A DNA stretch of 64,000 nucleotides from Ahaetulla prasina. Its lineage: Eukaryota; Chordata; Lepidosauria; Squamata; Colubridae. The translations under genes and the position numbers were made by a program. Below are positions 12,421 through 22,205 of the stretch, piece by piece; the stretch's first letter is position 1; each line of letters begins with the position of its first letter. The notes below the pieces were generated by a model. That model saw only the letters and a list, made by a program, of their open reading frames with translations, was not told the DNA's origin and did no database searches. Location of the stretch: positions 99,791,561-99,855,560 of the forward strand of contig NC_080540.1 of assembly GCF_028640845.1 (NCBI RefSeq), in the 5' to 3' direction.

Positions 12421-12550
12421 CACGGGCGTCAAACCCAATCACATCACATGATGTCACGTGATATATATTTTTTTTGCTGTTGCGGAGCCAGGGTGGGTGT
12501 AGCCTGCGTGTGATGCATTCAGCCCGTGGGCTGCCAGTTTGACATCCCTG
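12421..12550. mobile_element. hAT-type MITE in SPRY4 3' UTR
   Basis: Ends CACGGGCGTCAAAC and GTTTGACATCCCTG form the inverted repeat. Exact 8-bp duplication ATGTAGAT at 12413-12420 and 12551-12558. Short form of the family at 8156 and 48022. Confidence 0.88.
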
Positions 12551-13286
12551 ATGTAGATTGCACATGCAGATGCTCCTAAACAATTTCCTTGTGAATCAGC
12601 CGGGAGAGTGTAAGAAGTTCCCTGGATTAGCCAGTCAGATCTTAATTTCACATAGATGTGGCGGTTCTGTCTTTATAACCCTTTGAGAGGGTGAGGTGGT
12701 CGGAAGGGTGAGTGGGAGAGAGGAGAAGAGGATCAGCTGTAGAACGGAAAGGGCAAAAGGGTTGAGGGTGGCAGGGGAGGAACTTTTCAGGCAGAGCATT
12801 CAAGAAGACCATCTCAAAGAAATAGCGTAAGCCTTTCAGGGTCTTCTTGGGCTGGACTAACCCAGAAAGTTTTCAATGCTCAGCAAAAACGTTGTCAGTG
12901 GTGTTGCTAGGTCTCGAGGAAAGAGCCGTAGAAACATGCGGACTGACTGCTACACAAGAGGGCTAGTCAGGAGGAGGGGGAAGCTGTGGAGGCTGACAGC
13001 TGAATTCTGCTTGCATTTTCAGAGTCTTCCCTTTCCATGGTTTTTTTCACACATAACCCATCTCCAGTACGTTGATACCAATAGATTAAAAACAAGCTTC
13101 AAAAACCCACGCGGTAATTTAAGTGGTTTTCAGCTATGTACAGTAACAATAAAAGCCCCAAGTTTTCTTTCTTAAAAAGTCTAAGAAATAATAAGACAAA
13201 TGTAAAAGGTCAAAATGTTGAACCACCAGTTTGGATGTTCTGCTTCTTTGTCTGACTTAAGAGTGCTAGAATTTACTTTTTTAACT

Positions 13287-13321
<35 letters not shown>

Positions 13322-13322
13322 T
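13287..13322. repeat. (TG)n(TA)n microsatellite
   Basis: Compound TG then TA dinucleotide run. It would be transcribed as (UA)n(CA)n if the SPRY4 3' UTR extends this far. Confidence 0.9.
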
Positions 13323-15204
13323 GCTTGATCAGTACTGCTGCACAATAATAGGAACAAAAGAGACAAATCAGACAGCATTTTCAACTTAGCGACCTCCAGA
13401 TGTTTTTCACATTAGTTCCCCTGCTGTCAGGAGGATATGGAGATGAAGTTTTAATCAATCTAGAGGACACTACTTTGAGGAATGCTGTAACAAAGCATTT
13501 ATGGTTGGGTAGCGCTACTTCTTTACCACGGATATTGACAGGGATGAATATATTCAACAATATGTTGGCTAAGGTTCTTTTTCCCCCCCCTCACTCTGCC
13601 CCCACCCCCATGCCCCTGTGATTCTCTCAAGTATTTGTAAGAACATTCATAACACCCACTGAGCAGAATCCAGCAGGAACTTGTAATCTCCACTGAAATG
13701 AATGGAAGAAGAAAACTCTTGCAGATTTCTCCCACCATTCATTTCAATGGACAAAGATTTCCAATGTCCCCAGTGTCTCCTTGGTAAGGCTAATCTCAGA
13801 CATCAAGGACTCGTAAAACAAATTCTCTTTCCTCTAAAATAGAACAGAAACATATAAAAATATTAAAAATACTTTCCAGCCAAATCTACCATTCTAATCA
13901 AATCTTCCTTCATGGAAAAAAAGTGAGCGTATTCTTCTACCTGCTTATCCCTAAAATAATAATAAAACTGGCCTCCTTTCTCTCTACATAGTAGATTAAT
14001 TTTGGATCAGAAATCCTATTCAGTTGGAAAGGTGCCATGGATTTTTTCTAAGAAATACATTTCACTTTTACGGACCAGCTTTTTTTTTACATGCCTGTCT
14101 TTTCCATTTGTTGTGTAGTGTCAGTGACTTCCTGTTTAGCATCTTGTAATAAGGTTAATCCACTGGCCTTGAGCAGGGATCCTTCCTCCTAACAGCCTTT
14201 GTTGCTGTCCAAGTACAGAGATTAACCTTCCCAACCTTCAGCCCTTCAAATATATTCCACTCCCGTTTTCTCTATTCCCTCCCAGTCAGCAGTGGAGCTA
14301 TAGAACTTGAAATCCAACCTACCCAGGGGGCACCAGTTTCAGGAAGTTTGATATTGATAGATGATATCTAGAAAGGGGTGGCTGACAAAAACTGTAGGCA
14401 CTTTGTTAGAAATATGCCCCTCAAGCTTATTTCCCCCCCAACACTAAAAAAAAATGTTAGCAACCCTCCTGTACGAACAGCAGCATATTGCTTTATAGAA
14501 AAAGAATTAAGCAGCTTTTTTGTTTTGTCAAAAACAATTCCATTTCAAAGAGAGTTTGGGGTTGTGCTGATCCATTTCTAATTGTCCCAAGATACTCAGA
14601 TATATTGTGCTTGGTTTGGGTTAATCGTTAATCCTTCAGATGCAGAGTAGAGGCTAATTCTTAAGTTTCAGCTCAAGCGTCGCTATCATCTGATTTAATA
14701 AAATATAAATTTATTTCAGGAGAATTGAGCTGCTTATATTTATCCTGAAAGTACTGTTGAGATTAGTTCCTTTGAAACTTACGCTCAGTTTTACTTCTTT
14801 TTCTTCTTCTTTTGCGTAGCAGGATCTTATTTGTGCAATAAAAATGTGCAATAATGATCAAGCAACATAATACACTATTTCAAATGTATGCTCAGAAGTT
14901 TGTGCATCTGAAATATAAAAATGGGCTTAAAAGTCCTAGAAACTCTTTTGGCTGGGCATTCTCTGACCAAGTTGGGTCATAGCTTTCAAACTTGTTCCAG
15001 CATTGAAACATCAAAAGCCTTATATTACCATTTGCTCCTACTTGACCTGAATGGATAGAGTTCAGCCTCATGGCTGCTGGTATGAATTCTTTGTGGAACT
15101 TGCAAAAGGGAATGAATTCCTCCCCCCCCCCATTTTTGTTACAATAGATCAAGAAACACTTAATAAGGAAGTAATCAATCAGAATATATTCTTTGTGATG
15201 ATCA

Positions 15205-15209
15205 TGAGA

Positions 15210-15249
<40 letters not shown>

Positions 15250-15255
15250 GACAGA
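15205..15255. repeat. (AG)n / (AGAGAC)n microsatellite
   Basis: GA dinucleotide run that becomes an AGAGAC-type repeat. Produces low-complexity Arg/Glu or Leu/Ser frames that are not genes. Confidence 0.92.
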
Positions 15256-15286
15256 AAGATGATTTAGGAAAAGAATTGGGATATTT

Positions 15287-15506
15287 CAGGGGTGAAATCC
15301 AGCAGGTTCTGACAGAATCTGGAGAACCGGTAGCGGAAATTTTAAGTAGTTCAGAGAACCGGCAAATACCACCTCTGGCTGGCCTCAGAGTGGGGTGGGA
15401 ATGGAGATTTTGCAATATCCTTTCCCTGCCACACCCACCAAGCCACACTCACCAACCACACTACGCCCACAGAACCTGTAGTAAAAAAATTTGGATTTCA
15501 CCACTG
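15287..15506. mobile_element. hAT-type MITE in SPRY4 3' UTR
   Basis: Inverted ends CAGGGGTGAAATCC and GGATTTCACCACTG with the exact 8-bp duplication GGATATTT at 15279-15286 and 15507-15514. Same family as 5070. Confidence 0.9.
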
Positions 15507-16080
15507 GGATATTTGCTCATTATTCAGACTTTCAAGACTGTGCCTTAATGGCAGTAAAATCAACAGGAGTTAAAGGTAGCGCTAATCCAGGTGTTAAGCT
15601 CACCCAGGGCATTTAAACCTCTATAGGGAGGGCGCAGCATGCCCAATCCCTGAATCTTATCAGTCTTGAACCCTTTATTCAAATTTGAATACTCTGTTGA
15701 AGCTTAATACCTGAGAAGAGCTACTGATTTCTACATATTCAGAAAGATTATTTTTAAAAGGAGTACTCTCACAAGGTACAGACACAACAATGACAACAAC
15801 AAAACGAGGCGGTAAGGAACATTCTTGTTAAAGCCTTGAGGAAAACTTAGCCCTTACTGCCCATAACCTATAAATATGTTAATTGGATGGTGGCCCTGAA
15901 CTGAAGTCCTGCTTCCAACTGCTGATGTACATGCCAAGCCTACTTCTGGATTATTCTTGCAATCTCTAGATTGATCAAACGCCAGGACTAAGGACTAGGA
16001 GAGGAGATGTCTTCAAATTGCTCTATGTAGTCTGTTTTGGCCCTTGAACAGCAAAATATCCATATCCCTATCCATTTCTC

Positions 16081-16148
16081 TCCCACCGTCTCTCCCTCCC
16101 TCCCTCCTTCCTTGCTTCCTTCCTTTCTTTCCTTCCCTCCCTCCCTAC
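16081..16148 (-). repeat. polypyrimidine tract; G-rich in the SPRY4 transcript
   Basis: TCCC/TTCC-type repeat on the plus strand, starting about 95 nt after the SPRY4 stop. On the transcribed (minus) strand it reads as GGGA/GGAA repeats; the part nearest 16081 has four GGG runs with loops of 1, 1 and 9 nt, so an RNA G-quadruplex is possible. Confidence 0.85.
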
Positions 16149-16243
16149 AGAAGGGTTGACATATGTTATACTTTGACACAGGTGACAAAATACCCTTCCT
16201 GTTTTCTTTTCCCATCCTGCACTTCCCAACTTCTCTCCAGCAA

Positions 16244-17134
16244 TCAAAACGATTTCTCCGGTCGGCTGTCAGCTTTCCCATCCGGGGACGCTTTACAAAT
16301 CACGCTGTTTGTGTTTTTGCACCGGCATCCAGGCCGACTCACTCGGTCATAGCACCGCTGCGATAGCTTCACACAGCCGGTGGCTGGCAGGTAGCACAGC
16401 AAGCAGGGGAAAACCAGGGAGAGGGCGCTCATAAAGGACCAACGGGCACAGCAGTTCGAGTGGGAGCAAGAGCAGGGATGGTCTGCGCAGGAGCCCTCGT
16501 CATCCTCGTTGGTGCAGTGGTAGAATATGCCCTTCACCAAGCACATGCAGGTTGAGTAATTGACCAGGTTCTGGGCCGAGCACAGACATTCCTGATTGCA
16601 CACCCAACATGAGGGCAAAGTCATAGGCAGGGCACATTCCTTACACTTGCATTTCCCACAGGCTTCACACAGCAAAAAGTGCTTGTCCAGCTTCAGAGAG
16701 GGGAGTCCTTTCAGATCCAAGGGCTTGCAGTGAACTGCCTTGGGCTGAAGCCGAACTGCTCTTGGGGAGGACTGGTCAGCCACGGGAGCTGGGACCATGT
16801 GGTCCAAAAGCCTTTGATCTGAAGACGTGCTGCTGCTACTACTGATGGAGCTGGGTCGCCCACTGAAGGAGATCCACGGATGGGTGACATCTTGTTCACA
16901 CCGTGGTGGAAGGGTGGGCTCGTGGTGGCTCCGGGGAGGCTTCTGAGCCACCAGTTGAGCCAGTGTGGGATTGTCAATGTAGTCGTTCTCCATATGTGTG
17001 GTCTTCATCTGGTCGATAGGCAGAATAGTCAAGGGATGTTGCAGTCTGCCATAAGGGATCCGGCTTTCTAGAAGAGGCTGTACCATGGTAGAACTGGGCA
17101 CCACAGTCATGTTGTGAGGCATTCGAGACTCCAT
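16244..17134 (-). CDS. SPRY4: Sprouty homolog 4 (SPRY4), complete coding exon
   Basis: Encodes 296 aa, close to the 299 aa of the short human isoform. Sprouty-4 is an intracellular feedback inhibitor of receptor tyrosine kinase signalling (FGF and others to Ras/ERK), acting at the plasma membrane. Visible features are an N-terminal HPLTILPIDQ stretch (33-42), the phospho-tyrosine motif NDYIDNP (Tyr52) that binds CBL in the family, a Ser-rich motif SSSSSTSSDQ (98-107), and the Cys-rich Sprouty domain from about 156 to 281 with EACGKCKCKEC, CSCSHSNCC and GCRCKNTNSVIC. DQRLLDHM and QDVTH.WISFSGRPSS identify SPRY4 rather than SPRY1-3. The start is the ATG at 17134, 28 nt inside the exon; the frame stays open to the acceptor, so an isoform with an N-terminal extension is possible. 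Stop TGA at 16246-16244. No frameshift or missing cysteine was noticed. Confidence 0.97.
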   Translation of the reverse strand: MESRMPHNMTVVPSSTMVQPLLESRIPYGRLQHPLTILPIDQMKTTHMENDYIDNPTLAQLVAQKPPRSHHEPTLPPRCEQDVTHPWISFSGRPSSISSSSSTSSDQRLLDHMVPAPVADQSSPRAVRLQPKAVHCKPLDLKGLPSLKLDKHFLLCEACGKCKCKECALPMTLPSCWVCNQECLCSAQNLVNYSTCMCLVKGIFYHCTNEDDEGSCADHPCSCSHSNCCARWSFMSALSLVFPCLLCYLPATGCVKLSQRCYDRVSRPGCRCKNTNSVICKASPDGKADSRPEKSF

Positions 17135-17200
17135 TTTATTTTTCAGGCTGCTTTTAAGTGTCCTGAAAAAAAAGGAGAATAAAGAAAAAGAGGCTGAGAT
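17135..17200 (-). promoter_or_regulatory. SPRY4: SPRY4 splice acceptor and 5' end of coding exon
   Basis: Read on the minus strand, a long pyrimidine tract (CTTTTTCTTTATTCTCC then T8) ends in CAG at 17165-17163. The exon then begins at 17162, and its first 28 nt precede the ATG. This is a textbook 3' splice site and matches the usual vertebrate layout, where the coding exon follows non-coding 5' exons. Confidence 0.85.
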
Positions 17201-17303
17201 ATTATCTATTGCTGTCACAGAGTTCCAACAAAGAGCTGAGCTCTTCCTCTGCCAGGGTTGTCCCAGGATCAATCTTGGCAGTTTACAGGTTAACTCTTTG
17301 GAG

Positions 17304-17367
17304 CAGGGGTCTCCAACCTTGGTCCCTTTAAGACTTGTCTTAAAGGGACCAAGGTTGGAGACCCCTG
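17304..17367. mobile_element. 64-bp hairpin hAT-type MITE
   Basis: CAGGGGTCTCCAACCTTGGT followed by its inverted copy makes an almost perfect hairpin. It is flanked by the exact 8-bp duplication CTTTGGAG at 17296-17303 and 17368-17375. It lies in the SPRY4 intron about 140 nt upstream of the splice acceptor. Confidence 0.9.
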
Positions 17368-17375
17368 CTTTGGAG

Positions 17376-18025
17376 TGTTGTCAGTCCCACAGAAGAGAAG
17401 TGGAAGTGTGGTTGTGCAAGTGGAGTTGGGATAGCTCTACACTATGGTGGCATCCCAAAATACTTGGAACTGCAATCCCACCTCTATGGGATTTTTTTTT
17501 TAATATTGGGGGAGAGGGGGAAAAAAAAGCATATCTATTGTTGTTAAGAAGAAAAAAGATAGAATAACTAGTATGGCGTAAGAGAGTTTGAACCAGTCAA
17601 CCACTCTCTCACAGTATCTCACAGGACTGCTTTTGTGGTTAAAAAAATGGGACAATGGAGTACTAACAATAAGTAGCTAGGGCAAATGACTTCTGAGGGT
17701 AGCACTAGGAGCTGTCCACCTAGAAATCCACCTTCTGTGAAAACTTCAAGCCAATGTGGCTTCAGTGTGCAGGGTTTCCTATATTTTTTGAGCCATGGGG
17801 ACAATTTCTTAATGACCTCTGCAGGAATTCTTTTTTTTTAAAAAAATATTTCTGGATGGCCAAAATTGTGGGAGCCAGTATCTAAATTTAATCAATAAAT
17901 GCATTGCACAGGTTGCTTCTCTAGGGAACCTCTGTAGACACACATATATGCACACATACTGAAATTAAAAGGGATCTTCTGCAATTAACCTGATTTTATT
18001 GAGTCTCTTCAAATATGACTTAGCT
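17376..18025. other. intronic, no recognised feature
   Basis: No gene or repeat identified; T and A homopolymer runs near 17490-17530 and 17829-17846. Confidence 0.5.
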
Positions 18026-18349
18026 CGGAGGTCGGCAATCTTAAACACTCAAAGAGCCATTTGGACCCGTTTTCCAAAGAAAAGAAAACACCGGGAGCCA
18101 CAAAACCCTTCATGACTATTTCCTGAACTAGCATATATACTTGAATTAAACATTCTGTTTTCTTCTGAAACTTTTCTTTTCTTGGATTTATCCATGATTG
18201 GCCTACTGGCAGTCAAAAAGCTCAATAAATTGCGTGCTGGTGGGTGTCACACATTGGCGGTTATGACGCATATTTTGAGTGACAGGGAGCCGCAGCAGAG
18301 GGATGAAAGAGCCACATGCGGCTCCAGAGCCGCAGGTTGCAGTTCCCTG
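18026..18349. mobile_element. hAT-like non-autonomous element
   Basis: Begins CGGAGGTCGGCAATCTT and ends near GCAGGTTGCAGTTCCCTG, an imperfect inverted repeat. It has internal GAGCCACATGCGGCTCC near the right end. A target duplication is not clear. The architecture is that of old hAT MITEs. Confidence 0.6.
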
Positions 18350-19170
18350 TTCTAGCAGAAGAGGGAACTTAAATGAAAATTACATGTTCTTTAGGGATTA
18401 GTTGAAATAAAAGAGGTGTACAATCACAGACATTGCCAATAGTTTTCTGTGGAGTGCAATAAAATGAGTAGAATAGAATAGGACTAGCTTGTCCTATGGG
18501 CCTGGAGCGCAGAATTGGAATCAAGAATCTTAAATTATGGAACTGTACTATTGAGTTAATGACATTGATTCTTGCCACAGAAATTCTGGGCCTGCTGCCG
18601 ACAGTGCCATCTGTCAGCCTCAGTTTTCTAGTCTCTAAATAAGCAAACTAGTTATGATGACTCATTTGTTGAATCCGTACCCAGTTTCTGAAGGTCCAAA
18701 AGTAAAAGATGATAAATTAAGAGGAAATGTTAAAATGCATACATAAATATCGCCTAAAATCCAGCCAAAAACAAGCACTGCCAACTTATTCAGAAATATC
18801 TGTGAACGGAAGAGGGGAGTAGTAATGTCATCGCTCATCACTCTTAACTCATTTACAGGTTTTGTTTTTTTTTAAAAAGGCCATGAATGTATGCTAGTCA
18901 ACTGGATGCCCTCCAGATATGTTAAGATTATAACTCTCAGAATTTCCAGATAGCGATCATGTAAGATTGGATCGTGTAATCACTGCACATCTTGAGGGCA
19001 CCACTTTGAGAAAGGTCCCCTGCATAAATCAGGGTACAGATGCTCTGATTCTAGAAGACATGGAAAACACAGAGAAGGAGAGTTTCAATTTTTACATCAA
19101 CGGTATCCAATATGTGATCCCGAGCCTCGGTTTTATACCTCCAAATGTCAATTCATTCTAAATGACTGAT
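18350..19170. other. intronic, no recognised feature
   Basis: No gene or repeat recognised; a short plus-strand frame at 18967-19161 has no known domain. Confidence 0.45.
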
Positions 19171-19660
19171 TTCATAGAATTAAAGAACTGGAATGACCTC
19201 AGATGTCGTCTGCTCCAAGGGTCTCCAACCTTGGCAACTTTAAGACTTGAGGACTTCAACTCCCAGAATTCCTCAGCCAGCAAAGCTGGCTGAGGAACTC
19301 TAGGAGTTGAAATCCACAAGTCTTAAAGTTGCCAAGGTTGGAGAGCCCTGTTCTACTCCATTCTCTTGCTCAGGACAGGATCTGCTAAAGTATTTTGGAT
19401 AGATGGCTATCCGGTTTCAATTTGAAATCTTCTGGTGAAGGGAAACATACCACTTCATGAGGTTATTTATTCCACTGGTTAAGAACCCTTACTGTCAGTC
19501 AGTTCTTCTTAATATCTAACCTGAACCTAGTTCCCTGAGATGTTAACTCACGGATTTCTAGTTCCTGCCCTCTGAGGAAACAGAGAATAAGTCCACTCCT
19601 TCTTCCATATAATAACACTTAAAATCTCCTAATAGTGGAATCTGATAGTGAAATCTTAAT
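19171..19660 (-). mobile_element. diverged CR1-like LINE fragment
   Basis: Sequence such as ATAGAATTAAAGAACTGGAATGACC and later GGTTAAGAACCCTTACTGTCAG resembles the reverse complement of CR1-type 3' regions. It is split by the MITE at 19217-19350. Assignment to CR1 is by resemblance only. Confidence 0.4.
19217..19350. mobile_element. palindromic hAT-type MITE nested in LINE fragment
   Basis: Near-palindrome with arms GGGTCTCCAACCTTGGCAAC and GTTGCCAAGGTTGGAGAGCC. Flanking 8-mers TCTGCTCC and TCTACTCC differ at one base. Same family as 17304 and 60665. Confidence 0.8.
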
Positions 19661-19671
19661 ATAATATAATA

Positions 19672-19760
19672 TAACAACAGAGTTGGAAGGGACCTTCGAG
19701 GCCTTCTAGTCCAACCCTCTGCCCCCCCCTCAACTAACTCTAGTTCAGGGATTTCAATTT
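19672..19760 (-). mobile_element. CR1-like 3' end
   Basis: AACAGAGTTGGAAGGGACCT and CTTCTAGTCCAACCC are the reverse complement of the CR1 terminus seen at 59575-59630. Very short, 5'-truncated copy on the minus strand. Confidence 0.7.
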
Positions 19761-20647
19761 TTTATTTATTTATTTATTTATTTATCAACAAGAACTAGGA
19801 AACAAGGAACAGTATAGACATGGACATGGACACATGAAAAAAAGTGGCACAAAAAAAGTATATAAATAGGCAAAACATAGCCATAAACACATAGAATGAT
19901 TACGTATAATTGGGAACAGTATAGACTACTATTTCAGACTATGATGCCGAGTATTAGACATTACATTCCAAGCAAGGCAAGATTCCAGCTGAGAAGAGTG
20001 AAATAGTTATTCCACCTGATCTGGATTCCATGCTCCTCTTTACGTATCTGAAAATAACAATGCCAGTGTACCAAAATCCTCCAATAAAACCTTTCTCTGC
20101 ATCTTACTATCAGGAGATATTCATGCTAAAACATACAGGAGAGCCCTCTCCAGATGGAGGATCTGGTTTTGGAAGGAGCTCACTGGACAGGTTCATTTGA
20201 CATCAGTGTTGATTCTGACATTAAGCCAACACTAAGCCTGCCCCGAAATCTTTGGATTTCATGGCCTTCAACTTTATAATGTCCAAATGCCATCGCTCTC
20301 CATTTTGATGAAGACTGAATGGATTATAGATAAGGACTGTTTTGATTTTTTAAAGACATTTGTGCCAAGCTCAGATTTTACTGCTCTAGGGTCGGCTGGA
20401 AGTCATTCATTCACTCAATCAATCAATAAGCCAAAAGAATAGCCATTTTCTAAATCAGCTTTTATACATACAGTCTCATGTATACTTTGGAATTAGAATG
20501 GTACTGATATCTGGAGCAGCAGGACAATGGTTTCTTTCCCTCCCCTTTACCTCAACTTTTTATCAGCCAATCGTTGCACAGTACATGGTGACTATATTTG
20601 CATGTAACTTCAGACCTTCAGTTATTTCTAACATTTAAGAGTGCAAA
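19761..20647. other. no recognised gene
   Basis: Begins with (TTTA)n at 19758-19785; otherwise I see no gene. It may contain further diverged LINE sequence. Confidence 0.4.
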
Positions 20648-20741
20648 GTTTTTCAGCCTTGGTCACTTGAAACATAGCTGGTTGGGGAATTCTGGCAGTT
20701 GAAGTCCATATATCTTCAAATGGCATGGTTGAGAAACACTG
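20648..20741. mobile_element. degenerate palindromic MITE
   Basis: Reads TTTTTCAGCCTTGGTCA on the left and TGGCATGGTTGAGAAACACTG on the right, a decayed version of the palindromic element at 56678-56810. Confidence 0.55.
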
Positions 20742-20811
20742 TTTTAGTGTGTTCCTCAAGAATTCCCTGAATCCTCAGAACACAGGTCAGGAACGTATCA
20801 CGATTATGTTG

Positions 20812-21003
20812 CAGGTAGTTCTAGATTTACAAACATTCATTTAATTTCAATTACAATGGCACTGGGGAAAAAAATAACTCATGACAAGTCCTTGCAGTGT
20901 CCCTGGGGTCATGTGATTAAAATTTGGACCCTGGGGCACCAACATGTATCGACACCAGTTGGAGCATCTGGGAGTCACATGATCACCATCTGTGTCATGT
21001 TCC
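20812..21003. repeat. diverged copy of the 60309 TIR element
   Basis: CAGGTAGTTCTAGATTTACA matches the CAGGTAGTCC-type end of the element at 60309, and internal CATGTGATTAAAATTTGGA and GGAGCATCTGGGAGTCACATG-type motifs follow. Weak similarity only. Confidence 0.4.
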
Positions 21004-21017
21004 AAAACAGCAATACC

Positions 21018-21242
21018 AATAGCATTGCTATTATATATACTGCTTCATGGTACTTTACAGCCCTCCCTAAGTGGTTTACAGAGTCAGCATATTGCCCCCA
21101 ACAATCTGGGTTCTCATTTTACTGACCTTGGAAGGATGGAAGGCTGAATCAACCATTGTGCCTGGTGAGATTCGAACTGCCAAACTGCAGGCAACAGAAG
21201 TAGCCTGCAGTACTGCATTCTAACCACTGCACCACCATGGCT
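21018..21242 (-). mobile_element. tRNA-derived SINE
   Basis: On the minus strand the element begins with a pol III A-box-like TGGTGCAGTGGTTAGAATGC and a B-box-like AGTTCGAATCTCACC. It continues through CTCAGCCTTCC-type sequence and AAAATGAGAACCCAG to a TTGTTGGGGGCAATATGCTG stretch shared with 26692, 46585 and 53165. It is a retroposon, not a tRNA gene. Confidence 0.8.
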
Positions 21243-21304
21243 GTTACCAAGAAATACAGTGAGTGTCTTCTAAGTAGTTTCCTTTATTGTTTCATTTAAT
21301 GTGC

Positions 21305-21480
21305 TTGTTTGTTTTATTTGTATCCTGTCTTTATTATTTTTACAAATAACTCAATCTGGTGAACAAATGCAACATACCTTCCCCCTCCTATTTTCCCCAC
21401 AATAACAACTGTGAGGTAGGTTGGGCTGAGAGTGTGTGCCTGGCCCAAAGCCACCCAGTCATGGTGAAGGCTGCACTTTC
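21305..21480 (-). mobile_element. SINE fragment related to 62899
   Basis: The minus strand carries a CTGGGTGGCTTTGGGCCAGG-like segment, then CAACCTACCTCACAGTTG, then a 3' AATAATAAAGACAGG-like tail. The same order is present at 62899-63110 on the plus strand. Confidence 0.65.
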
Positions 21481-21574
21481 TCACCTACAGACAGCAATCT
21501 AGCCAAACTAAAGCCAGTCCTTGCTTCATTAAAGATATACTTTGAGAACTCCTAGGGAGAAGATATCTTGACCC

Positions 21575-21828
21575 CAGGGGTGAAATCCAGTAGGTTCCGA
21601 CAGGTCCTCGAAACCAGTAGCGGAAATTTTGAGTAGTTTGGAAAACTGGCAAATACCACCTCTGGCTGGCCCCAGAGTGGGGAGGGAATGGGGATTTTGT
21701 AGTATCCTTTCCCTGGAGTGGGGTGGAAATGGAGATTTTGCAATATCCTTCCCTGCCCCGCCACCAAGCCATGCCCACCAAGCCATGCCCACAGAACCGG
21801 TAGTAGAAAAAATTGGATTTCACCACTG
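21575..21828. mobile_element. hAT-type MITE, complete
   Basis: Inverted ends CAGGGGTGAAATCC and GGATTTCACCACTG with the exact 8-bp duplication CTTGACCC at 21567-21574 and 21829-21836. The interior has an internal duplication of the GGAATGGGGATTTTGTAGTA segment compared with 5070. Confidence 0.9.
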
Positions 21829-21860
21829 CTTGACCCTCTACCTCGCAACTGAACTATCTT

Positions 21861-21909
21861 TTTTTTTATTAAGTTTTTTATTTTTTTATTTTCTTATACA
21901 CACGTTGTA
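21861..21909 (-). mobile_element. 49-bp LINE 3'-tail insertion
   Basis: A T-rich segment ending TTTTCTTATACACACGTTGT, flanked by 14-bp duplications (AACTGAACTATCTT at 21847-21860 and AACTGAATTATCTT at 21910-21923, one mismatch). It matches the start of the element at 61283. It is an extremely 5'-truncated minus-strand retroposon. Confidence 0.7.
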
Positions 21910-22029
21910 AACTGAATTATCTTAACTTTGCTGTTTCTTGCTCCTCTGGAATGCAGCCCATCCCTCCTGGGAATCCATTCTACATTCCCACCTCATTTTG
22001 CCACTTCCCCATTTCTTCCAACAGGCAAA

Positions 22030-22205
22030 ATTAATGGGTGAAACTGGATGTGCTTAATGACCCTCTGATTTGCCAAGGCAATTCGCTTAACAGTCATGGC
22101 AAAAAAAGTTCATAAATGCATGGCTCACTTAATGACCACATTGTTTAGCAGTGGACATTCCAGTCCTAATTGCGGTCATAAAGTCAAGAATTTCTTGCAT
22201 AACCT
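22030..22205. repeat. diverged copy of the 60309 TIR element
   Basis: CACTTAATGACCACATTG and TAATTGCGGTCATAAAGTC resemble the TTGTTAAGTGA and GTCGTAAGT segments of 60309-60660. Partial and degraded. Confidence 0.4.

Larger units (their letters stand above)
11765..16243 (-). other. SPRY4: probable SPRY4 3' UTR
   Basis: The long non-coding stretch after the SPRY4 stop codon, reading toward lower coordinates. Mammalian SPRY4 has a 3' UTR of several kilobases, so a 4.4-kb UTR inflated by inserted repeats is reasonable. The left limit is a guess based on ATTAAA-type poly(A) signals on the minus strand (plus-strand TTTAAT at 11776-11781 and 11809-11814) in an AT-rich block. It contains MITEs at 12421 and 15287 and simple repeats at 13287, 15205 and 16081. 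RNA-seq would be needed to set the true end. Confidence 0.45.

Noticed and set aside
15051..15548. 165-codon plus-strand frame antisense to SPRY4
   Set aside because: It runs through an AG microsatellite and a hAT MITE; no domain.
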